Assembly (NCBI GenBank): GCA_020201365.1
Contig: JAIVGV010000374.1
Location: 1-6,868 of the forward strand
Direction: 5' to 3'
Length of the DNA stretch: 6,868 nucleotides
Source: Acidobacteriota bacterium
GTDB lineage: Bacteria > Acidobacteriota > Blastocatellia > Pyrinomonadales > Pyrinomonadaceae
The notes beneath the pieces are model-generated. The model made no database searches and had not been told where the DNA came from. It saw only the letters and a list, made by a program, of their open reading frames with translations. The position numbers and the translations under genes are program-made. This document shows positions 1-4,810 of this stretch, in pieces. Position 1 is the stretch's first letter. Every line of letters begins with the position of its first letter.

Positions 1-1273
1 GCACCACGTCCTGCGTGTACGACTGCCGCGCGTCGATCACGTTGTAGGCGACGCGCCCGCCGCCGAAGCGCGGTCGCTCGTTCGCGGGGGTCGCTTGGCT
101 CGCGTCGCTCGTCGTCACCCAGAGCGTGCGACCGTCGCCGTAGGTGTGGAAGGGCTTGTAGTAGAAGTCGAGACCCAGCTCGCCGAGCTTCCAGAGCTGG
201 TAGGCGATGTCCTTGCCCGCGTAGGTGACTGTGCCGTTCGAGCGGACGATGATCTTGTCCGCCTCGTGCTCCTCGGTGCTCGCGTGCGCGTCCGTCGGCA
301 GCACCCAGCACCCGGCGTTGCGCCCCTCGGTCTCGTAGCGGATCGCGCCGGTCTCCTTCAGGCGCTCGAAGGCGCGTTGCCAGAATCCGAGTTTCAAAAT
401 GTCAGACTCGCGCGGCAGCACGTCGTACTCGATGCCGAGCCGCAGCATCGTCTTCAAATGCTGCTCGACGACGCGCGTCGCGACGTACTCGGCGAGCCGC
501 GCCGTCTCGTTCTCGCCCTCTTCGAGCGCGTGCAGCGTCTCGACGCGCAGCTTCAGAAGCTCCGCGTCTTCCTTCGCGCCCGCGTCGCCGCGCCGGTAGA
601 AGAGCCCGACTCGCGCGTACAAGTCCCAGCAGTAATAATCGAAGGGGCGCCCGGGCGGGAGCGACTGATCCAACTTCCGCACGTCTTCGAGCGTCATCTT
701 TTCGAGATGCACGAAGCCGACGACCACGTCCGCGACCTGAACGCCGGTGTTGTCTATGTAGTTGTCAACCTCGACCTGCTCGCCCGTCGCGCGCAAGGTT
801 CGGACGAAGGCGTCGCCGAGCACGGCGTTGCGGAGGTGCCCGATGTGCGCCGCCTTGTTCGGGTTAATGTTCGTGTGCTCGACGATAGCCTTGTCGCGCC
901 CGTCGCGCGCGGACGGTTCGCCTTGCGCCTCGCCGCCTCTTACCGCGAGCGACGCGAGCGCGGCGGCGCGGTCGTAGAAGACGTTGATGTAGCCCGCGCC
1001 AGCCACCTCCGCGCGCTCGACGCCCGGCTCCCGCGCGAGCGCCGCGCGCAACTCCTCGGCGACGGCGCGCGGGTTGACCTTCTCGCCCGTCGCGGCACGG
1101 ATGCGCTTCGCCAGCTCGAACGCGACGGGGAAGGCGAGATCGCCCAGCTCCGTGCGCGGCGGAATCTCCGAAGCAATCTGCTCCATCTCGACGCCGAAAC
1201 GCTCGCGCGCCGTCGCCCTCACGCGCTCGCGCAGGGCGTCCGGCAAGTCTTCGAGTCTAAATTTCATGCTCAT
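1..1273 (-). CDS. argS: Arginyl-tRNA synthetase, N-terminal part (runs off left edge)
   Basis: Class I aminoacyl-tRNA synthetase that charges tRNA-Arg with arginine using ATP in the cytoplasm. Read on the minus strand, the frame is open from the ATG at 1273 to base 1, about 424 codons with no stop; bacterial ArgS is usually 550-650 residues, so the C-terminal part lies outside. Residues 1 to about 100 resemble the N-terminal tRNA D-loop-recognition (Add1) domain. The family signature EHTNINPNKAAHIGHLRNA follows, with HIGH at about 143-146, then DNYIDNTGVQVAD near 170-182 and GKDIAYQLWK near 353-362, both typical of the ArgS catalytic core. The KMSK-like loop and the anticodon-binding DALR domain are not covered. 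A second in-frame ATG lies two codons downstream at 1267; neither start has a strong Shine-Dalgarno sequence, so the choice is arbitrary. Transcribed divergently from cobB. Identification is firm; only the start and missing C-terminus are uncertain. Confidence 0.96.
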   Translation of the reverse strand, partial: MSMKFRLEDLPDALRERVRATARERFGVEMEQIASEIPPRTELGDLAFPVAFELAKRIRAATGEKVNPRAVAEELRAALAREPGVERAEVAGAGYINVFYDRAAALASLAVRGGEAQGEPSARDGRDKAIVEHTNINPNKAAHIGHLRNAVLGDAFVRTLRATGEQVEVDNYIDNTGVQVADVVVGFVHLEKMTLEDVRKLDQSLPPGRPFDYYCWDLYARVGLFYRRGDAGAKEDAELLKLRVETLHALEEGENETARLAEYVATRVVEQHLKTMLRLGIEYDVLPRESDILKLGFWQRAFERLKETGAIRYETEGRNAGCWVLPTDAHASTEEHEADKIIVRSNGTVTYAGKDIAYQLWKLGELGLDFYYKPFHTYGDGRTLWVTTSDASQATPANERPRFGGGRVAYNVIDARQSYTQDVV

Positions 1274-1326
1274 CGTTTCGCGCGGCGCTGTGATTGACGG
1301 AAAAATCGCGCGCCGGAAAAGTCCGA

Positions 1327-1357
1327 AGTATAGCGCAGCGGTTGGCGCGCGACCTAA
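1327..1357 (-). promoter_or_regulatory. Possible argS promoter
   Basis: Read on the minus strand, a good -10 hexamer TATACT lies at 1332-1327. The only -35 candidate is TTAGGT at 1357-1352 with a 19-bp spacer, which matches the TTGACA consensus poorly. The location about 55 bp upstream of the argS start is sensible. The -10 is the only strong part of this call. Confidence 0.35.
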
Positions 1358-1375
1358 CAGGCGCGGGCGCGACCT
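1347..1375. repeat. 9-bp direct repeat in divergent promoter region
   Basis: GCGCGACCT occurs at 1347-1355 and again at 1367-1375, start to start 20 bp, roughly two helical turns. The pair lies between the argS -10 and the cobB -35, where an operator could sit. Much of the motif is GCGCG, which is very common in this DNA, so chance is a real alternative. Confidence 0.3.
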
Positions 1376-1377
1376 GC

Positions 1378-1408
1378 TTGACACGCGCGCCGCGCGCTCT
1401 GCTACCAT
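1378..1408 (+). promoter_or_regulatory. Sigma-70-type promoter for cobB-larC
   Basis: A perfect -35 TTGACA sits at 1378-1383. An extended -10, TGC followed by TACCAT, sits at 1400-1408 (hexamer 1403-1408). The spacer is 19 bp, longer than the optimal 17, which the extended -10 may offset. The expected transcription start near 1415 would leave only about 9 bases before the cobB ATG at 1424, in keeping with the lack of a Shine-Dalgarno sequence there. Confidence 0.6.
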
Positions 1409-1423
1409 CGCCGTCAACCTTCG

Positions 1424-2170
1424 ATGAAAACCGCAGCGACCAGAGACACGCCCGAAGAAGTCCGCACGAGGCTGCGCGCGGCGCGCTCGGTCTTCGTGCT
1501 CACGGGCGCTGGCGTCTCGGCGGAGAGCGGCGTGCCGACGTTTCGCGGCGGGGGCGGCGCGGCGGTCTGGAAGGGGATGCCGTTCTACGAAATCTCCTCC
1601 GCGGGGATGGTCGAGCGCGACCTGCCGGAAGTCTGGGCGTGGTTCGACTACCGCCGCGGCGTACTCAAAACACTCCGACCCAACCCCGCGCACGCCACGC
1701 TCGCGCGCTGGCAAGATCGCTTCGCGGAGTTCACGCTCGCCACGCAGAACGTGGACGGTCTCCACCGCGCCGCGGGCACGCGCGAAGTGCTCGAACTACA
1801 CGGCAACGTCTGGATCGCTCGCTGCATGAGCTGTCGCGCGCGCGCCGACGTGCGCGAGCTGAACGACGAGGAGCGACCGCCCGCTTGCCCCGACTGCGGC
1901 TCGCCGATGCGACCCGACGTGGTGCTCTTCGGCGAGGTGCTGCCCGCGGGCGTCTTCGAGCGCGCCGCGGCGCGCGCGGCGGCTTGTGAAGTTTGCCTCA
2001 TCGTCGGCACGTCCGCGCTCGTCTATCCGGCGGCGGGCTTGCCCGAACTGGCGAAGCAGATGGGCGCGTTCCTCGTCGAAGTTAATCCGGAGCGCACGCA
2101 TTTGAGCGCGCTGTGCGACGTTTCGATTAAAGGTCGCGCGGGCGAAATCTTGCCGCGTCTGGACGACTGA
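1424..2170 (+). CDS. cobB: NAD-dependent protein deacylase (sirtuin, CobB type)
   Basis: Sir2-family enzyme that removes acyl groups from lysine side chains with NAD+, giving nicotinamide and O-acyl-ADP-ribose. At 248 residues it has normal length for a bacterial sirtuin. In order it shows the NAD-binding motif GAGVSAESGVPTFR (28-41), QNVDGLH (108-114), the catalytic histidine in HGN (H126), a zinc ribbon with C134, C137, C155 and C158, GTSALVYPAA (195-204) and the EVN motif (219-221). At the position of the YxxR pair that marks desuccinylase/demalonylase sirtuins (SIRT5, E. coli CobB) it has FDYR, residues 74-77: the arginine is kept and the tyrosine is phenylalanine. The start ATG has no clear ribosome binding site and lies just behind a promoter, so the mRNA may be nearly leaderless. 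The stop overlaps the start of larC by one base. Family assignment is firm; acyl preference is inferred. Confidence 0.95.
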   Translation: MKTAATRDTPEEVRTRLRAARSVFVLTGAGVSAESGVPTFRGGGGAAVWKGMPFYEISSAGMVERDLPEVWAWFDYRRGVLKTLRPNPAHATLARWQDRFAEFTLATQNVDGLHRAAGTREVLELHGNVWIARCMSCRARADVRELNDEERPPACPDCGSPMRPDVVLFGEVLPAGVFERAAARAAACEVCLIVGTSALVYPAAGLPELAKQMGAFLVEVNPERTHLSALCDVSIKGRAGEILPRLDD

Positions 2171-3351
2171 TGAAAACTCTCTACTTCGACTGCTTCGCCG
2201 GCGCGAGCGGCGACATGATCCTCGGCGCGCTCGTCGGCGCGGGCGCGGACGCCGGAGCCTTGCGCGAACAGCTCCAACTCCTCGACGTTTCCGACTTCGA
2301 CGTTTCGTTCACGACGGTTGACCGCTCCGGCATCAGCGCGACGCGCGCCGAAGTCCGCACGGAGGACGAGCACCACCACCGCCACCTGAGCACGATCCTT
2401 AAGATCATCGAAAGCTCGCGGCTCTCGGACGCGGTGAGGTCGCGCGCCTCGCGCGTCTTCACGCGACTCGCCGAAGCCGAAGCGCGCGTGCACAACGTCC
2501 CCGTCGAGAAGATTCACTTCCACGAGGTCGGCGCGATGGACGCGATCATAGACGTGGTCGGCGCGTGCGTCGGCTTCGAGCTGCTCGGCGTCGAGCGCTT
2601 CGCCGCCTCGCCGCTGCACGTCGGCGCCGGGATGGTCGAGATGGCGCACGGGCGCTTCCCCGTCCCGCCCCCCGCGGTCGCCGAGCTGCTGCGCGACGCG
2701 CCGACCTACGCGACCGACATCCAAGGCGAACTCGTCACGCCGACCGGCGCGGCGATCATCTCGACCGTCTGCGACGCGTTCGGCGCGCAGCCCGCGATGC
2801 GCGTCGAGGCGGTCGGCTACGGCGCGGGCACGCGCGAGTACGAGCGTTTTCCCAACGCGCTGCGCGTGATGGTCGGCGAGTCTGACGAGGACGGGGCGAG
2901 CGAGAAACTCCTCGTCGTCGAGACGAACCTCGACGACGCGTCGCCGCAGATCGTCGGTCACCTGATGGAGCGCGCCTTCGAGCGCGGCGCGCTCGACTGC
3001 TACTTCACGCCGGCGCAGATGAAGAAGAACCGCCCCGGCGTGCTCGTCTCGATCCTCTGCCGCCCCGCGGAGCGTGAGGCGTTCTATCAACTGCTCTTCG
3101 ACGAGACGACGACGCTCGGCGTGCGCTCCCACGCGGTCGAGCGCCGCGCGCTGCCGCGCGAGTCCGTCTTGGTCGAGACGGAGTTCGGCGCGATCCGCGT
3201 CAAGGTCGCGCGCTCGCGCGGTCGCGTCGTCAACGCGACGCCCGAATACGACGACTGCCGCGCCGCCGCGCGGCGATTCAACGCGCCGCTGCGCGACGTT
3301 GAGGCTGCCGCGCGCGCGGCGTACCTGAAGACAGTGACAAGTGATGAGTGA
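2170..3351 (+). CDS. larC: LarC, nickel chelatase for the nickel-pincer nucleotide cofactor
   Basis: LarC inserts nickel into pyridinium-3,5-bisthiocarboxylic acid mononucleotide, a CTP-dependent step, to make the NPN cofactor of lactate racemase and related LarA enzymes. The 393 residues match full-length LarC. Visible hallmarks are DCFAGASGDM at the N-terminus (7-16), a histidine-rich stretch HHHRH (68-72) suited to metal binding, HFHEVGAMDAIIDVVG (116-131), ELVTPTGAAI (187-196), ETNLDDASPQ (251-260), MKKNRPG (284-290) and PEYDDC (358-363). In Lactiplantibacillus plantarum larC is read as two segments by programmed frameshifting; here it is one uninterrupted frame. The ATG at 2170 overlaps the cobB TGA as TGATG, with no obvious ribosome binding site, so translational coupling to cobB is likely. 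The last five residues (VTSDE) and the stop codon come from a 7-bp tandem repeat. LarA, LarB and LarE are not in the window. Family assignment is firm. Confidence 0.95.
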   Translation: MKTLYFDCFAGASGDMILGALVGAGADAGALREQLQLLDVSDFDVSFTTVDRSGISATRAEVRTEDEHHHRHLSTILKIIESSRLSDAVRSRASRVFTRLAEAEARVHNVPVEKIHFHEVGAMDAIIDVVGACVGFELLGVERFAASPLHVGAGMVEMAHGRFPVPPPAVAELLRDAPTYATDIQGELVTPTGAAIISTVCDAFGAQPAMRVEAVGYGAGTREYERFPNALRVMVGESDEDGASEKLLVVETNLDDASPQIVGHLMERAFERGALDCYFTPAQMKKNRPGVLVSILCRPAEREAFYQLLFDETTTLGVRSHAVERRALPRESVLVETEFGAIRVKVARSRGRVVNATPEYDDCRAAARRFNAPLRDVEAAARAAYLKTVTSDE

Positions 3352-3354
3352 CAG
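3334..3354 (+). repeat. Heptamer tandem repeat across the larC stop codon
   Basis: Three consecutive 7-bp units are seen: GTGACAA (3334-3340), GTGATGA (3341-3347) and GTGACAG (3348-3354). The first units are in codon phase with larC, encoding V-T-S-D-E and then TGA. They resemble the short tandemly repeated heptamers known from the intergenic DNA of some bacteria. The array is short, so its origin by repeat expansion is inferred. Confidence 0.55.
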
Positions 3355-3360
3355 TTTGAG

Positions 3361-3503
3361 AAGTCCCGTGGGGACGACATGTTTATAGCACCAGCCCCGC
3401 TATCAATCTTACGAGCCCCGTCAGGGGCGACATATCGCTCCCACGGAGCTTTGATCTTTGTTCGTTGCCAGGTGCTATAAACATTCCGCTCCTACGGAGC
3501 TAT
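3361..3503. repeat. Nested palindromic REPIN/MITE-like element with four hairpins
   Basis: A perfect 14-bp inverted repeat, ATGTTTATAGCACC at 3379-3392 and its reverse complement at 3471-3484, brackets the core. Four small hairpins are arranged symmetrically around a centre near 3431: GTCCC/GGGAC (3363-3375), GCCCC/GGGGC (3415-3428), GCTCC/GGAGC (3437-3449) and GCTCC/GGAGC (3488-3500), with loops of 3-4 bases. The left two follow a unit like AGYYCCGTNGGRRCG on the plus strand; the right two follow the same unit on the minus strand. Two head-to-head pairs of this kind are the architecture of REPINs or of a non-autonomous miniature element. No transposase is nearby. The tract is visibly less GC-rich than the genes. 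It fills the larC-folE spacer, ending just before the folE ribosome binding site. The structure is certain; the mobile-repeat interpretation needs other genomic copies. Confidence 0.75.
3451..3481 (+). promoter_or_regulatory. Possible folE promoter within the palindromic element
   Basis: An extended -10, TGC followed by TATAAA, ends at 3481 (hexamer 3476-3481) and lies inside the right arm of the 14-bp inverted repeat. TTGATC at 3451-3456 gives a four-of-six -35 match with a 19-bp spacer, the same geometry as the cobB promoter. A start near 3488 would put the last hairpin of the element at the 5' end of the folE mRNA. Plausible but not proven. Confidence 0.4.
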
Positions 3504-3514
3504 GTCAAAACTCT

Positions 3515-3518
3515 GGAG
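3515..3518 (+). promoter_or_regulatory. Ribosome binding site fixing the folE start
   Basis: GGAG lies 6 bases before the ATG at 3525. It favours this ATG over an in-frame TTG at 3465, which would translate through the right arm of the palindromic element and is not preceded by a comparable site. Confidence 0.7.
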
Positions 3519-3524
3519 TTAATT

Positions 3525-4154
3525 ATGAGCGCAGGCTATTCCGCGACAGAGCCGGACGAGGTTGAGTCGGAAGCAAAACCGTCGGGCGTTGATCTCGAAA
3601 AGATCGCGGCGGGCGTGCGACTCATACTCGAAGGCATCGGCGAAGACCCGGAGCGACCGGGCTTGCAGCGCACGCCGCGGCGCGTCGCCGAGATGTACGC
3701 GGAGCTGACCGCCGGGATGCGCGAAGACCCGCGCGCGCACGTCACGGCGCTTCCGGGCGACAAGCACGACGAGATGGTGATCGTCAAAGACATACAGATC
3801 GCCTCCGTGTGCGAGCACCACCTCGCGCCCTTCGTCGGTCGCTGCCACATCGCCTACATCCCGCGCGGCGGTCGCATCCTCGGTCTCTCCAAACTCGCGC
3901 GACTCGCCGACACCTTCGCGCGCCGCCTGCAGGTGCAGGAGCGTTTGACGAGCGAGATCGCCGACACGCTGTTTGAAGGTTTGAAGCCCGTCGGCGTGAT
4001 GGTCGTCGTCGAGGCGGAGCACACCTGCATGACGGTGCGCGGCGTGAAGAAGCCGGGCGCGCTCACGATCACCTCCGCCATCCGCGGCGGCTTCCGCAAA
4101 GACCCGCGCACGCGCGCCGAGGCGATGGCGCTGATACGCGGGAGGAGTGAATAA
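3525..4154 (+). CDS. folE: GTP cyclohydrolase I
   Basis: Converts GTP to 7,8-dihydroneopterin triphosphate plus formate, the first step of tetrahydrofolate synthesis and of other pterin or deazapurine pathways. The 209 residues agree with the family. The N-terminal 20 residues are acidic and variable. The conserved core begins at VDLEKIAAGVRLILEGIGED, with the ERPGLQRTPRRVAEMY segment at 43-58. Zinc ligands are visible as C96 and H99 in SVCEHHLAPF and as C168 in EHTCM, with H98 and H166 also at active-site positions; these correspond to C110, H113, C181, H112 and H179 of the E. coli enzyme. The GLSKLAR motif (120-126) and the C-terminal MTVRGVKKPGA segment (169-179) are intact. Because all three zinc ligands are present this is the zinc-dependent type IA enzyme. 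Its stop lies one base before the next start, suggesting one transcript with the following gene. Assignment is firm. Confidence 0.97.
   Translation: MSAGYSATEPDEVESEAKPSGVDLEKIAAGVRLILEGIGEDPERPGLQRTPRRVAEMYAELTAGMREDPRAHVTALPGDKHDEMVIVKDIQIASVCEHHLAPFVGRCHIAYIPRGGRILGLSKLARLADTFARRLQVQERLTSEIADTLFEGLKPVGVMVVVEAEHTCMTVRGVKKPGALTITSAIRGGFRKDPRTRAEAMALIRGRSE
4141..4147 (+). promoter_or_regulatory. Strong ribosome binding site for the secreted protein gene
   Basis: GGAGGAG, inside the last codons of folE, stands 8 bases before the ATG at 4156. It decides the start in favour of this ATG over an in-frame GTG at 4147, which overlaps the site itself. Confidence 0.75.
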
Positions 4155-4155
4155 G

Positions 4156-4716
4156 ATGCGCCGTTCAGTAACACATCTCGTCACGCTCTGTCTCTTCTAT
4201 GCGTGCATCACGGACGCGGGCGCGGCTCAATCGGTTTCTCCCGATCTCGCGCAGGTCAGCGGTCGCGTCGTGCAACACTTCCGAGAGAAGCATCCCGGCT
4301 GGAAGCACGAGACGGCACAGCCTCCGACACCTCCGGGCGGCGCGCCGAGCCGCGACGTGGCGATACATTTCTGGTCGTCAGAGAACTGCCTCACTGCGGA
4401 GTTGAGGCTCGACGGCACTAGTTACGGCTCGAAGCCCGTGCCGTGCCGCTTCAAGCTGGCGATTGATCAGTCGGCTTCGTCCGTTGACGCGCGCGAGAGG
4501 TTGGTCGGATTCGTGAACAACCAGCGCGGCGATGGCTTCGAGCCGATTCAGGTCGGCGACAAGGGGTACGTCTGGAACGGCTCCCGCGTCGTGTTCGTCA
4601 AAGGCAGTTTCACCTTCTGGCTCGACGGCGGCGCCGATCTCCACGTCGGCGATTTTTCCGTCAACAGAGAGTTTATTGAACGCACGGCGAAAGAAGTTTC
4701 TGACGCGATCAACTGA
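4156..4716 (+). CDS. Small secreted protein of unknown function
   Basis: I do not recognise the family. The 186-residue product begins with a short positive segment (MRRS), a hydrophobic stretch (about residues 7-18) and an AGAAQ site near 21-25, which together read as a Sec signal peptide cleaved by signal peptidase I. FYAC at 14-17 is not a good lipobox. The mature part is about 162 residues. It has a Pro/Gly-rich patch (PPTPPGGAP, 56-64), two cysteines (C78 and C97) that could form a disulfide after export, and a beta-strand-like, aromatic C-terminal half with YVWNGSRVVFVKGSFTFWL (138-156). It is soluble and small, with no further membrane segment, catalytic motif or repeat that I can see. 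It follows folE with a single base between genes and has its own strong ribosome binding site. Base composition is less extreme than in neighbours, particularly its 5' and 3' ends. That it is a real gene is well supported; its role is unknown. Confidence 0.85.
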   Translation: MRRSVTHLVTLCLFYACITDAGAAQSVSPDLAQVSGRVVQHFREKHPGWKHETAQPPTPPGGAPSRDVAIHFWSSENCLTAELRLDGTSYGSKPVPCRFKLAIDQSASSVDARERLVGFVNNQRGDGFEPIQVGDKGYVWNGSRVVFVKGSFTFWLDGGADLHVGDFSVNREFIERTAKEVSDAIN

Positions 4717-4753
4717 AGAGGTTTTATTACCGCGCACGTGAGATTGTCGGTTC

Positions 4754-4766
4754 GGCGGCAACCGCC
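4754..4766. other. Small hairpin in the spacer before metG
   Basis: GGCGG and CCGCC pair around a CAA loop. An alternative pairing of CGGTT (4748-4752) with AACCG (4760-4764) overlaps it. No T-run follows on either strand, so it is not a canonical intrinsic terminator. It may be chance in GC-rich DNA. Confidence 0.3.
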
Positions 4767-4768
4767 AC

Positions 4769-4803
4769 GGTTTACGATTCGCGATTTACCATTTACGATT
4801 CAC
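4769..4803 (+). repeat. Heptamer tandem repeat directly upstream of metG
   Basis: Five successive 7-bp units can be read: GGTTTAC (4769), GATTCGC (4776), GATTTAC (4783), CATTTAC (4790) and GATTCAC (4797). The longest internal repeat is TTTACGATTC, seen at 4771-4780 and almost exactly three units later at 4792-4801. The array ends 7 bases before the metG ATG and is AT-rich compared with the genes. It contains three hexamers of the form TACNAT (4773, 4787, 4794) that resemble -10 boxes, without a convincing -35. Confidence 0.6.
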
Positions 4804-4810
4804 GCCTGAG

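Noticed and set aside
95..1297. 400-codon open frame on the plus strand
   Set aside because: It lies antisense to argS, whose product has a full set of ArgS signatures. The plus-strand translation is Arg/Val/Leu-rich with no recognisable motif, as expected of a shadow frame in GC-rich DNA.
2023..3132. 369-codon open frame on the minus strand
   Set aside because: It is antisense to larC and the end of cobB. Its composition (Arg, Asp, Val, Ala) and lack of motifs fit a mirror frame.
3363..3428. Intrinsic terminator of larC
   Set aside because: The stems are only 5 bp and none is followed by a T-run, so they do not fit a factor-independent terminator.
3363..3500. Short palindromic repeats resembling a CRISPR array
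   Set aside because: The units are only about 13 bp, irregularly spaced, in mixed orientation and arranged symmetrically, and there are no cas genes.
3465..3524. Upstream TTG start for folE
   Set aside because: It would add 20 residues translated from the palindromic element. The ATG at 3525 has a well-placed GGAG.
3519..4184. 221-codon open frame on the minus strand
   Set aside because: It is antisense to folE, which carries all catalytic and zinc residues on the plus strand.
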